From Palsa-504 sp963808315 (GTDB lineage Bacteria > Actinomycetota > Actinomycetes > Streptosporangiales > Streptosporangiaceae): a stretch of DNA of 64,000 nt. A program made the translations under genes and the position numbers. The notes under the pieces were generated by a model. That model made no database searches, had not been told where the DNA came from, and was given only the letters and a program-made list of their open reading frames with translations. The stretch is from the NCBI GenBank assembly GCA_963808315.1, contig CAWEFK010000027.1, forward strand, positions 157,474-221,473, read 5' to 3'. Below are positions 35,593 to 45,341 of the stretch, in pieces. Position 1 is the first letter of the stretch; each line of letters opens with the position of its first letter.

Positions 35593-36639
35593 TTACCTCC
35601 CGGAATTCGGCAGGGTCTTGAGGATGGCCTGCACCTGCGGGTCTCCGGGGTTGCCGGCGTTGTCGAAGAGCACGCTCGCGTCCTGCGCGGCGACTGCGGT
35701 GGCGCCGACCATCCACTGCTGGTACACGTCGGCCACGAGCGCGGCCTGGCCTTCCCCGCTGGTCACCGGGCTGGCGCACAGGCTGGGGAACCCGGCGCGG
35801 GAGATGATGGCCGGCGATCCGGTGTACCTGGCGCAGTTCTCCGGCTTGCTCTCCAGCCCCGGCTGGACCGCCGGGTTGCCGCTGGCGCCGGTCACCGTCG
35901 CCCCGCCGATGATGTCGTTGATGGCCCGCGCCGCCACCTCCAGGCTGTCGACCGGGTGGAACGGGTCGTAAGGATGATGCAGGTTCAGCGACCACGCGAT
36001 CTGGCCGCCCTGGGCGGGCGTGATGGGCTCCAGCCCCTTCCTGCCGGTCCCGGCGTCGGCGTAGCCGGGATTGTCGTTGCTCGTCAGCAGCGCGAACACC
36101 CACAGGATCTGGCTCGTGTCCTTGCCGCAGGCGAAATTGACCTGGCCCGGCTCGGAAACGACGTCCGGATTCTGGCAGGCAGTGGTTATCTCGCTTTGCA
36201 CGGTCGCCACGCTCGGCGGCCACGACGGGCCCTTCCTGAACACGACCGTCGCGCCGATAGCCAGCAGCACCAGGCCGGCGGCTGACGCGATGGCGATCTT
36301 GCGGCCGCGGCGGGGCCGGGGCTGCCGGGCCGCGCGCCGCCCCCGGTCGATGAGCACCTGGGTCCGGTCGTCGGCCGGGCGCCGCCCGCCCTGCGGGATG
36401 GGCCGGGCGTGCCCGGCCGCGGGAGAGCGCCGAGTCCGGAGACCCGGGGTCCGGCCGGAGTCGCGTTCGTGCCGCGAGTTGCCGGTGGCGCCCGGGAACT
36501 CCCGGCGCAGGGGGCCGGCGGCGCCATCGGCGCGGCGAAACGCTGCAGTGTGGCCGGGTGCTGGCTCGGTGAGCTCGCGGGGCCCCGACTCCCGCCACTC
36601 AGAAACCTCCTTCTCCAGATCGAGGACCCTGAGCTCCAT
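35593..36639 (-). CDS. Single-pass membrane protein with outer domain, partner of the hydrolase
   Basis: A 348-residue protein. The N-terminus has a short coiled-coil (MELRVLDLEKEVSEWRE) and a disordered Arg/Pro-rich cytosolic region, then a helix at about 114-133 (KIAIASAAGLVLLAIGATVVF), then a 210-residue outer domain with four cysteines (TTACQNP, NFACGKD, ENCARY, SLCASP), likely two disulfides. No family recognised. It is directly upstream of the peptidoglycan hydrolase on the same strand. ATG 36639 has no clear ribosome site. Confidence 0.65.
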   Translation of the reverse strand: MELRVLDLEKEVSEWRESGPRELTEPAPGHTAAFRRADGAAGPLRREFPGATGNSRHERDSGRTPGLRTRRSPAAGHARPIPQGGRRPADDRTQVLIDRGRRAARQPRPRRGRKIAIASAAGLVLLAIGATVVFRKGPSWPPSVATVQSEITTACQNPDVVSEPGQVNFACGKDTSQILWVFALLTSNDNPGYADAGTGRKGLEPITPAQGGQIAWSLNLHHPYDPFHPVDSLEVAARAINDIIGGATVTGASGNPAVQPGLESKPENCARYTGSPAIISRAGFPSLCASPVTSGEGQAALVADVYQQWMVGATAVAAQDASVLFDNAGNPGDPQVQAILKTLPNSGR

Positions 36640-37127
36640 ATCCGAGAACCACTCATCATTGTCCTCGGCAAATTTCGAATCGCTCGTCCATTACCATCAC
36701 CCCTGACACACGGCCTCAACTGGGCACTCCCGGCCGGCACGGCACGGCCTGCCCGCGAGGCAGCCCCGGGCAGCTGTCGGCCGCCTCGCGGCCGGCTGGG
36801 CCCGACCCGGCGGGGACCGGCGCAGGCCTGGCTCATGAGCTCGACTCATCCATATTAGAACATAAATACGATCCGTATGGGAAGCTCTAGCTTCTGTGGA
36901 GTTTTTATTCGATCTAGTCTCCTGCTGCTAGGTGAGGCACCTGGTGATCAAGGTCGATCGTGAGCTGGAACCAGCGCCCGGGTGCCAGCTGCCCTTCGCG
37001 TCTTGGCCCTGCCTTAGATTCACGTGTTCCCTCGCCATTTCTGGTTCGAGATCTGACTGGAATGAGGCGCAAGTTTACTTATCTTGCGTGACAAGGCATC
37101 ATGTGACGCATGGCAGTAGAGGGAGGC
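36640..37127. promoter_or_regulatory. AT-richer divergent region with PadR-type operator
   Basis: Between the membrane protein (minus) and padR (plus). CGCAAG (37068-37073) and CTTGCG (37083-37088) form a perfect inverted repeat around TTTACTTAT, 40 bases upstream of padR, likely an autoregulatory site. A palindrome GAAGCTCTAGCTTC lies near 36882-36895. The stretch 36840-36930 is clearly AT-rich (ATTAGAACATAAATACG) and may hold promoters or mark foreign DNA. Confidence 0.5.
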
Positions 37128-37481
37128 ATGACCGAGCTCCGCCGGGGCGTGCTCGGGCCGTGCGTCCTCGCGCTGCTTGAGGTCCGGCCCCGCTTCGGGC
37201 TGGAACTCGTCCGCGACCTCGCCGCGGCCGACGGCCTGCTGACCAGTGATGGCACCGTCTACCCGCTGCTCAACCGGCTGCGTGACGCGGGCCTGGTCAC
37301 CAGCCAGTGGCGGGACCGCGACGGCGAGCGCGCGCGGCGCTACTACTCGATCACCGACGCTGGGCGGGAGAGCCTGACGGCCTTCCGCGCCGACTGGGCC
37401 CGGTTCTCCGCGACTGTCGCAGGCGTGCTGAACCACGCCGCCGTAGACAGCGGCACCGGCGGGAAAGGACGGCATCAATGA
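37128..37481 (+). CDS. PadR-family transcriptional regulator
   Basis: A 117-residue winged-helix repressor: RRGVLGPCVLALLEVRPRFGLELVRDL, then DGTVYPLLNRLRDAGLVTSQWRD and ARRYYSITDAGRESL. GGGAGG precedes ATG 37128. The stop overlaps the next gene by four bases. PadR genes are commonly paired with HAAS-domain membrane proteins, as here. Confidence 0.93.
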   Translation: MTELRRGVLGPCVLALLEVRPRFGLELVRDLAAADGLLTSDGTVYPLLNRLRDAGLVTSQWRDRDGERARRYYSITDAGRESLTAFRADWARFSATVAGVLNHAAVDSGTGGKGRHQ

Positions 37482-38714
37482 GCGGCACCGCGCTCGATCA
37501 CCGGCTGGTCCGCGACTACCTGCGCGACCTTGATAAGGCCATGCGCGGCCTGCCGGACACCCAGGCGCGCGAGCTCAAGGAGCAGATCACCGCGCACCTG
37601 GACGACGCCCTCCAGCAGGCCGGCGATCACGAGGTGGCCGCGACCCTGAGCCGACTCGGCTCCCCCGCTGACCTCGCCGCCGAAGCCGGGGCGGCGAGCG
37701 GCTCATCTGGGCCGCCGCTTTCCCTGAGCGGCCGGCGGGTGCGCTGGCGGCTCGCCGCGATTGTCGCGGTCCCGACGGTGATCGCCGCCGTGCTCGGCGC
37801 CCTGCAGATCAGCGGCGACGTGAGCAGTTACGCGGCGTCCGGCCGGGTGCAGCATCTCGCCCGGCTCGACGCCGCCGTGGTCACGCTCACCCAGAAGCTG
37901 GAAGACGAGCGCGACCTGTCCGCCGCCTACGCGGCCCGCAAAGACAACGGGCCGCTGACCCGGGCGCGTGCGGCCACCGACGCGGCGGCCAGCGCCGTGC
38001 GGGCGGACGCGGCCGGCGTGAGCGCGGGTTACCCAGCCGGCACCGTGCAGGACCTGAAGGCCCTGCTGGCCGCCCTGACCGTCCTGGGAGACATCCGCGG
38101 GACGGTGTCGGCGCCGGGGGTCATCCCGCTGTACAGCCTCGACGTTATCGGCCCCGCGAGCACGTTCAGCGCCGCGGCCGGCGACGGCACCGGCGACGCG
38201 CGCTTGCAGGCCACCGTCACTACTCTGACCGCGCTGCTCCGAGAGGAGAACGAGTTGTCGGTGCAGCGAGCCATCTTGTACGCCGCGCTGAGCGCGCGAC
38301 CGCCCGTGCTCGCTCCCGCTGACCTGACCAGAGAGCGGCAGGTCATTGAGCAGCAACAGGCCGATCTGAGCGACTTCTACGCCGCCGCGGACACGACCGA
38401 GCAGCGGCTGTTCGAGAACACCATGTCCGGTGCGGCGTATCAACACGCGACCGCGGGGGAAATGCGGCGTCGGGGCGGGCCGTTTCGGGGTGGACGCTGC
38501 GACGTGGTACGCCGACATGAGCACGACCATCGGTGGTACGCGTAAGGTCGCTAACCAGCTCGTCGGCCAGGTCACCGCCCGGGCCGGCGCGCTGAGGTCG
38601 CACGCGACCAGAAGACTGGTGCTCACCAGCATCGTCACGCTCGGACTGCTGCTCCTCGTGCTGCTGATCTCGGCCGCGGTAGGCCGGTCACTGACCCGCC
38701 CGCCGCGCCGCTAG
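37478..38714 (+). pseudogene. HAAS-NIT membrane sensor chimera, frameshifted and lacking a kinase
   Basis: The first 70 residues are a HAAS/DUF1700-like domain (VRDYLRDLDKAMRGLPDTQ to AATLSRLGSPADLAAEAG), the usual PadR partner. They are followed by the N-terminus of a nitrate/nitrite-sensing (NIT) histidine kinase: RWRLAAIVAVPTVIAAVLGAL, EDERDLSAAYAA, ENELSVQRAILY. Near 38480 the frame changes; the rest (GVDAATWYADMSTTIGG and a second helix) ends at 38714 right after GRSLTRPPRR, where kinases continue into HAMP and catalytic domains. No kinase domain follows. It may be a dead fusion or, if the indel is an error, a PadR-coupled ligand sensor. Confidence 0.7.
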
Positions 38715-38834
38715 ACCAGGACGGCCGACCCGCGGCCGCTCAGCGCCCGGCGGCCGGAAGGACCGGCATGCGGAGAAGGGCCGACCCACCGTGGGGCCCT
38801 CGCCTGCTCAGCGTGCATTAGGGAGAATAGGGGG

Positions 38835-40060
38835 GTGACCTCGGATTCCTTGCGCCCGGTAACCCTGGCCGAGTTGGTAGCGACGCTGTCGCTGGTGGCA
38901 GACCTGGGAATGGGGCGGCCGATGGAGCGGGTGCTGCGCCAGACCGTGGTCGCCATGCGGCTAGGGGCGGCGGCCGGGATGGATCCGGCGGTCTGCGTGT
39001 CTGCGTACTACGCCTCGCTGCTGACGTGGGTGGGATGCGCCGTCGACACCACTGAGGTGGCGGCGCTGTTCGGCGACGAAACGCAGTTCTATGGTGAGAC
39101 GCGCGACGGGGACCTGGGGGGTATCAGCCTGGCGGTCTTCGTCGCTCGTCATCTAGGCCGCGGTAAGTCGGGTTTCCACCGGGTCGGGATGGTCGGAAAG
39201 TTCCTGGCATCCGCGGGCCGGTCGGTGCAGCGGGTGATGCAGGAGCACTGCCAGGAGGCTAGTGATCTTGCCGATCAGCTGGGGCTCGGCCCGGCGGTGT
39301 GCAATCCGCTGCGGCAGGCCTTTGAGCGGTGGGACGGGAGGGGGGTACCCGGGTCGCGCCGGCGCCGATGACCTGGCCCCGGCCATCCGGCTTGTTCACC
39401 TAGCTGACAGCATCGAGGCGTTCCATCATGCTGGCGGCGCCGAGGCGGCGCTGGCTGTGGCCCGTGAGCGGCGGGGTACACAGTTCGATCCGGGCCTTGT
39501 CGACTGCTTCTGCGCTCGCCACGCGGAGATTCTCGCCGGGCTGGGGGGCATCTCAGCGTGGGAGGAGGTGATCGCGCTCGATCCGCAGCTCGGCACGGCA
39601 CTTAGTGACGACCAGCTCGACCGGGCGCTCGGCGCGTTCGCCGATTTCAGCGACCTGAAGTCGCCGCCGCGCCTGGGCCATTCCCGGGGAGTCGCCGAAC
39701 TCGCCGGGCAGGCCGGTACGAAGCTCGGCCTGCCGGCCGCCGATGTCGTCATGCTCCGCCGGGCGGCGCTGGTGCACGACATCGGCATGATCGGCGTCCC
39801 TAGCGGCGTCTGGGACGAGCCTGACCAGTGGAGTATTTCCCAGCGTGAGCGGGCCCGGACCCACCCGTACCTCACCGAGCGGATGCTGGCCCGCACCCCG
39901 CTGCTGGCTCAGGTCGGGCAGTGCGCCTCACTCCACCACGAGCGGCTCGACGGCTCGGGCTACCCGCACGGGCTGCGGGGAGAGGCCCTCTCACTGCCGG
40001 CCCCGGATCCTCGGGGCCGCCGACGTCTACCACGCTCTGCGTCAGCTGCGTCCTCACCGT
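38835..40060 (+). pseudogene. HD-GYP-type phosphohydrolase, broken by frameshifts and truncated
   Basis: The N-terminal segment (VTLAELVATLSLVADLGMG, VCVSAYYASLLTWVG) and an HD-GYP core (RLGHSRGVAELAGQAG, LVHDIGMIGVPSGVWDEP, RTHPYLTERMLART, LHHERLDGSGYPHGLRG) come from one protein family (HD phosphohydrolases that end in a LuxR helix-turn-helix). The frame breaks near 39345 and again near 40010. Homology stops near 40060 (AADVYHALRQLRPHR) before any LuxR domain, where an unrelated flavoprotein piece begins. Confidence 0.72.
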
Positions 40061-40448
40061 GGGGCGCTCGAACCGGTTCCTGAAGCGGGCCGACCAGTGG
40101 GCTACAGAATCCGGCCTGGATGACGAGCTCCCGCCGCCGCACCGCTTCCCGCCCACCCGCGTTGACCCTCGTACGCCGCTGGAGCTGGACTTGACCAGTG
40201 GACAGATCACCACCGTGCTCTGGGCGACCGGCTTCCGGCCCGACCATTCCTGGCTCGACATCCCCGTCCGCGACCGGACTGGGGGCATCCGCCACGACGG
40301 CGGAGTGGTCACCGGCGCCCCGGGACTCTACGTCCTGGGCCTGCCGGTGCTCCGCACCCGTGCCTCTACCTACATCCACGGCACAGCCACCGACACCGAG
40401 GCCCTGGCCGGTCACCTGCACGCCTACCTCGGCCGCCGATGTCGATGA
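40061..40448 (+). pseudogene. C-terminal fragment of an FAD-dependent monooxygenase-like protein
   Basis: About 125 residues resembling the end of class B flavin monooxygenases/FAD oxidoreductases: TTVLWATGFRPDHSWLDIPV, GVVTGAPGLYVLGLPVLRTR, then TYIHGTATDTEALAGHL. The FAD- and NADPH-binding N-terminal part is missing. It is joined in frame with the broken HD-GYP sequence, so it is a rearrangement remnant. Confidence 0.7.
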
Positions 40449-40516
40449 AAAGCCCGCAGCGTTGGAAGGATGATCGACGGATTGGGCTAACTGGAAGCCT
40501 CAGTGGCTGCCAACGG

Positions 40517-41139
40517 TCACAGTCGCCCAGCCACCATAACTTCGGCGCCAGTGGTGAACACTGGGCGCGGCTCGCGGCGGTACACGACCTCCGTGGTGCG
40601 GGAGCTCATGCTTGGGTCGGAGTCAGTCGACGGCCTGTGCGGAAGCTGGGCGCAGATGGTGTTGTAGTCCCCGGAATGGCCGGTGCGCGCTGCGGGCCAG
40701 TGGCCCTTGATCATGGCGAGCACCCGATGGTTGCTGGGCAAAACATCCATCTCTATCGACGTCACGCCTCGCGCCTGGGCTCTGGTGATCAGGGCGCGCA
40801 CCAGCGCCGATCCCACGCCCTGGCCCTGCCAGGCATCGGCTACCACCACGCCGATATCGGTCATCGGGAGTCACAGGAGCCGCCCCGGTCCGCTGCCATG
40901 GCGTGCCCGATGATGATCGCACCCCGAGTGGCGACCACGGCGTCGGTGGCGCCGACGCCGCCGGAAAGGAGGTGGAGCAGGGCCAGGCTGGGTGTTACCG
41001 GGGCGAAGAATCTCAGGTAGCGGGCTTGCGGGGACAGCGCCGCGAAGAAGTCGCGGAGGGCAGGCAGGTCCGCTGGGCGCGCCGGGCGGATCACGGCGGC
41101 TGCGAGGCCGCCGACCTCAGCCCCCTGGGTTCGGTTCAT
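40517..41139 (-). pseudogene. GNAT N-acetyltransferase, split by one frameshift
   Basis: The first part (AAVIRPARPADLPALRDFFAALSPQARYLRFF, VVATRGAIIIGHAMAAD) ends early near 40861. The second part, overlapping by four bases, has the acetyl-CoA loop GVVVADAWQGQGVGSALVRALI and VLPSNHRVLAMIKGHWP. Together they make one GNAT enzyme of about 190-205 residues. A single indel in GGAGCCGCC or the nearby run explains it. It diverges from the HxlR regulator. Confidence 0.78.
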
Positions 41140-41194
41140 GAACCCAGCATCTCCCGGAGTTGCTGAGTCTGTCAACTGGACTTAGCATGCGATC

Positions 41195-41671
41195 ATGGAG
41201 CGACCCTGGATCCTGGATTACGACTCAGCCAATTGCGCGATCGGCGCGGCGGTGGGGATTATCGGGGAGCGGCAGACGTTCCTGGTACTGCGCGAGGCGT
41301 TCAACGGGGTACGCCGCTTCGATGACATCCAGCGCCGCACCGGAGTGCCGAGGCAGGTCCTCAGCGACCGGCTGGCCCGCCTGGTGGAGGAGGGCCTGCT
41401 CCGCAAGGTTCCCTACCGGGACAGCGGCCAGCGCCGCCGGGACGAGTACCGGCTCACCGGCAAGGGCCTGGACCTGTACCCGGTGCTGGTGGCCCTGATG
41501 GCCTGGGGCGATCGGTATGCGGTCGGCCCGGAAGGTCCGCAGGTCCTGCTCCGGCACCGCGATTGCGGGGAGCCGGTACAGCTCCAGCTGTCCTGCCGGG
41601 CCGGGCACGACCTTGACTCAGCCCGCGAGGTCACCCCGACGCCGGGCCCCGGCGCCCGCAAGATCGCCTGA
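41195..41671 (+). CDS. HxlR-family transcriptional regulator
   Basis: A 158-residue winged-helix protein: CAIGAAVGIIGERQTFLVLREAFNGVRRFDDIQRRTGVPRQVLSDRLARLVEEGLL. It has the conserved N-terminal Cys (C14) of HxlR/YodB regulators and more cysteines near the C-terminus (HRDCGEP, LSCRAGH) that may sense thiol stress or bind metal. Divergent from the GNAT gene by about 55 bases. Confidence 0.9.
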   Translation: MERPWILDYDSANCAIGAAVGIIGERQTFLVLREAFNGVRRFDDIQRRTGVPRQVLSDRLARLVEEGLLRKVPYRDSGQRRRDEYRLTGKGLDLYPVLVALMAWGDRYAVGPEGPQVLLRHRDCGEPVQLQLSCRAGHDLDSAREVTPTPGPGARKIA

Positions 41672-42268
41672 TCGCGGGCCGGAACCGGCTCAGGTAACGT
41701 CGGCCTCGTGGCGTCAGCCGGACACATGCTCTGCTCGCCCTACCCCAGCCCCAGCCGACGGCCAACTGGGTGGGAGCGGTCGCAGGGATCAAAGTGATCA
41801 TGCCGCGTTTGCTTCTCGGGTCCGGGTTGCGCTGATCACCGATTCACTGTGGTAGCTCGTATTCGAGCGCGCCGATCGCCGACTATGCGCGTGTGTGCTG
41901 GCGACTTCCGCGCGGTGGTCGGCGCGCCGATTGACCAGTTCTGTCTCTGCTCTTGCCCGGTTATCGCCGGTATGCCGTAAGCGGATCCCGGGCGGCCAGA
42001 TGAGCCTGCGTCCGTTACGGGAGCGTTGCCGGGTCGTCAAGCGGATGCCGCAGACCGCCGGGGCCCGGAGGCGGCACACGGCCGGCCTCGCCTCCCGCCT
42101 GCGCCGGGACCAGCGACTCCAGCCATGCCCGCACCTGGCGGGTGAGAACCGCGGAGGGCTAAATCCGCCCGAATGTGTTGCTTGCCACGGTGATGGACCA
42201 GCGTGTTGCCATGACCAGCCGTCGTCGGGACATGCCGGCTACCGCTCCACACCGGGCATAGGGTCTGC
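41672..42268. other. Intergenic, no gene supported
   Basis: About 600 bp. Open frames on both strands are short, Arg/Ala-rich and unlike known proteins. It may be decayed sequence between the HxlR gene and the arginase-like gene. Confidence 0.4.
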
Positions 42269-43183
42269 TCACCCGGTCCGGGCGCCGGCGACGTCGGCGA
42301 CGAAGGCGACGATGCGCTTGGCCGCGTGTCCGCCCGGATCGAGGTTAGTGTTGTAGACGCCGATGCTGCATCCGCGGCACCCGCCGGTACGCAGGGCGGC
42401 CGTCGTGACGGTCACGAGCTCGGTCCAGGTGAGTCCGTCGGGAGTGGCGGGGTCGGTGGCCGCATCGCAGGCCGGGAACTCGCTGCCCGCGAGCACGTCG
42501 AGATCGATGTGCAGCCACCACCCGTGCGCGTGCCTGACGAGGTATTCTGCCGCATCGGTCGCGATACCCGCGGGGTCACCGCGCAGTTCCTGGAGAGGGT
42601 GCAGCGGAACCTGGCCCGCGATGGTGGGCACGCCGATCTGCCGGCGGTAGAGCTGGTCGCGCTGACCTAGCATGATGATGGTGTCCCGGTCCAGAGCCGG
42701 AAGCCGGCTCCGCAGCGGTTCCGGCGCGTGCGTACCGGTCAGGCCCAGTAGCAGCGCGATCTCCATGTTCGCCGCCTCACCGTTGTCCGACTGCTCCATC
42801 GTGGTGGCGTCCTCGTGGGCATCGACGAACAACAGGCCGGCCCGGCCGGTGGTGTCGCGCAGCGCCGGGATCGCCGCAAGCAGGACCGCACAGTCCGCGC
42901 CGTAGAGCAGCGGGAAACGGCCGGTGCGCAGACTGTGCCCGACGCGGGAGTAGACGGTGTCGACCATCGCCAGCAGTGCGGGTTCGTTGACGAAGCCGGC
43001 CGGGCCGCGTGCGCTGGTCGGCGCGGGGAGGATGACGTCAGAGGCGAGCTCCGCGGTCGGCAGCGCCGTCTCAAGGCCGGCCGCGCGCAGCGCCTGCGGA
43101 GCCGCTGCCTGGCCGGGCGAACGACCCATACCGTCAAAACGCACGCCGACAAGGTCGATCTCGGCAACTGGGTCCGACGCCAT
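42269..43183 (-). CDS. Arginase/agmatinase-superfamily protein with altered metal ligand
   Basis: A 304-residue ureohydrolase-fold protein. Metal motifs are DAHEDATT (as DAHxD) and HIDLDVLAGSEFPACD (as xxDxDxxDPxxxP). The first motif, normally GGDHS, reads GADCAV here, so a Cys replaces the usual His ligand. Variant arginase-like proteins with GGDC exist, so this may be a true subgroup with another substrate or metal. ATG 43183 follows GGAGGAAACAG. Confidence 0.85.
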   Translation of the reverse strand: MASDPVAEIDLVGVRFDGMGRSPGQAAAPQALRAAGLETALPTAELASDVILPAPTSARGPAGFVNEPALLAMVDTVYSRVGHSLRTGRFPLLYGADCAVLLAAIPALRDTTGRAGLLFVDAHEDATTMEQSDNGEAANMEIALLLGLTGTHAPEPLRSRLPALDRDTIIMLGQRDQLYRRQIGVPTIAGQVPLHPLQELRGDPAGIATDAAEYLVRHAHGWWLHIDLDVLAGSEFPACDAATDPATPDGLTWTELVTVTTAALRTGGCRGCSIGVYNTNLDPGGHAAKRIVAFVADVAGARTG

Positions 43184-44141
43184 CTGTTTCCTCCGGTCAA
43201 ATCCTGTGCACGACGCACACGCGGTCATCGGTGTCCCGATGGACGGTGAAACGCGGCACTCCTGTCCCGTCCGGGCAGCCGGACGATTCCGAGACTGGTC
43301 GCTACGAGCTCGTGGGACCCCAGGCCTTCGTTCGAATTGTAGACAGGTGTGCAGAACATCACTCGCGCGCTTCCGTACCGCGAGCGAGCTCGGTCAGACG
43401 CCGGATCCGCCACGGGAATCTTGCAGATGGGAGGCCATGCCCGCTCAGGAACGTCCGTATACCGCGCCCGGTGGAGATTCTCACTGGGTGCCCTATCCAG
43501 GACACCCGTCTCCGCTCGCGGCAGTCCGGCACAGATACCGCGGTTCAGTACGGCTCGGGCCGCGATGCAGGCTGGCGTGGCTGCCGTACAGAACGATTCC
43601 TCTTTGTTCATGGTGTCAAGAGGATCGTCGAGTTTCCTGCTTCTGGGTGGGGATGGAAAAAGGTGGCGGCTTCGCCGCCGCTGTGTTCCTGGTGTGCCGC
43701 GCAGGTTACGGGGCCGCCCCTCCGGTGTAAAGGGTGCTGCGCATCGCGCTGTGCGCGACGGCCTGCGGCCGCCCGTTGACACCGGAGCCTCTACGGCCCC
43801 TGGGGGCAGGAAGAGCGGGCAGGCCAGGGCCTGCCCCCGGCTGCGCGCGGCATGCGGACCCGGCGGAGGTGCAACGGGGACGCTGGCTAGGCGGGCTTGC
43901 GGGCGGGCACGGGCCTCCTGGTCCGGCGGGACCTGCCCGGGCGAGGGACCTTGGACGGGCCGGGCTGCGGTCATAGGGTGGATGCAGGTCCGGGAGTGGC
44001 CTGGCCGAAGAACCGGTCTGCGGGGTGCAAGCCGGCCGCGCTGGCGGCAGAGCCGTTCCCCGGTTGCCCTGCCGGGCCCGCAGTACTGGCCGCGGCGCGC
44101 CGCGCGTCAGCCTTAAGCCGCTGGTAGATGGCGTCGCTGAC
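43184..44141. other. Long non-coding stretch upstream of arginase gene and beside IS110 remnant
   Basis: No gene recognised on either strand in nearly 1 kb. A hairpin is present at about 43799-43838 (GGGGGCAGG and CCTGCCCCC arms with a nested GGCAGGC/GCCTGCC). The last 300 bp probably contain the right end of the IS110 element. Confidence 0.45.
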
Positions 44142-45114
44142 CTAGCGTTTGAGCGCCCGCAGCGCCTCCTTGGAGGTCTTGCCCCCGGCTACTTTCTTGT
44201 CGTAGTACGCGCGTCCCTCGGTGTGCTGGCAGCGGATCTGGGTGACCGCGGACATGTGGACGGCGTGGTTCATCCGCCGGTTCCCGCGCAGCGACAGCCG
44301 GTGCACCACGCGGTTGCCCGAGGACACCTCGGCCGGCGCCGTTGTAGGCGGCGAAGTGATCCTTGCTGGCGAACCGGGAGATGTCACTGACGTCACCGAT
44401 CACCGCGGCGGCCACCGCGGGGCCGACCCCGAAGATCTCTGTCACGGTCGTGCCGGAGCCCCGGACCGCCGCGGCCAGTTTCCGCTCGACGTCGCGCCGC
44501 TGGATGTCGATGCGACGCAGGCCGGTCAGGAACTGCTCTGCCAGCACCCAGCGGGCCATCCCGGCCGCGCCCTGCGGCTCGGCCTGCTCCAGGATCCGGG
44601 CGGCCTGCCCTGCGGTGATGCGTTTGCTGACCCCGCCGGGGATCAGCTGGCACAGCACGGCATGCATCCGGCAGACGACCTGGTTGCGGGCCCGGCTCAG
44701 GTCGCGGTGCCGCTTGGCCCAGACCTTCAGCACCGCCGCGTGGTCATCGGCCCGCACCAGGGGGCAGGCCGCCGACCGCAGCGCCGCGACGGCCACCGGC
44801 CGGGCATCGTCCGGGTCGTTCTTGTCCGTCGATCCTGATCCCAGCAGCCGGACCCGCGCGGCCAGCTTGGGAGGCACGTCCAGCACCTGCTCACCCGCGG
44901 CGACCAGCTGCTGGGCCAGCAGGTGTCCCAGGCCGCCGGCGCCTTCGACCGCCCAGGTCCGCTCTGGCCAGGGCTCGGCCCAGGCCAGCAGCTGCCCGGC
45001 TTGTGCTGCGCAGGCCCGCACCCGCACCTGGCCCAGCAGCTCCTCTGCCATCCCGATCGCCACTGCGGTGTGCGACCCCTTATGCGGGTCCACTCCGATC
45101 ATTACTGCCGCCAT
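44142..45114 (-). pseudogene. IS110-family transposase A, one frameshift
   Basis: Starts at ATG 45114 (MAAVMIGVDPHKGSHTAVAI), the DEDD/RuvC-like N-terminal domain of IS110 transposases. It continues through GSGSTDKNDPDDARPVA and the helix-hairpin region IFGVGPAVAAAVIGDVSDISRFASKDHFAAYNG. Near 44337 the frame changes; the next frame carries SSGNRVVHRLSLRGNRRMNHAVHMSAVTQIR, which includes the catalytic Ser block, and stops at 44142. Inactive unless the shift is a sequencing error. Confidence 0.82.
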
Positions 45115-45341
45115 CGGCTGCCCCTTCCTCTCGAGCTCCGGCGGAGATCCCGTGGCGGGCATGCCTAATTCCGGATCGGTTAGCGGTCGCACCTCTTTCG
45201 AGCCACGCCACGGCGGGGCCCGGCAGGCTGGCACATCGTTCTAAAGCCAGGCCACAGCGGCCGGCAGGCGGTTCGGGAGCCAGCCCATCGGACCCCTTCA
45301 ACGCTACGACCAACGCCGCAGCGCATCCAGAAAACAATTAG
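45115..45341. ncRNA. Shared 5' non-coding region of two divergent IS110 elements (candidate bridge-RNA locus)
   Basis: The 227 bp separate the 5' ends of two IS110 transposase genes. In IS110-group elements the left-end non-coding region before the transposase encodes the structured bridge RNA that pairs with donor and target DNA. The length fits, but I did not derive a convincing fold or guide loops, so the RNA call is inference. Confidence 0.3.

Noticed and set aside
41798..42252. Short minus-strand ORFs between HxlR and arginase genes as a gene remnant
   Set aside because: Frames are short and without family resemblance; nothing supports a gene.
43225..43974. 249-codon minus-strand frame and 182-codon plus-strand frame upstream of the arginase gene
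   Set aside because: No domain, biased composition, and no ribosome sites; they overlap each other and look like GC-driven open frames.
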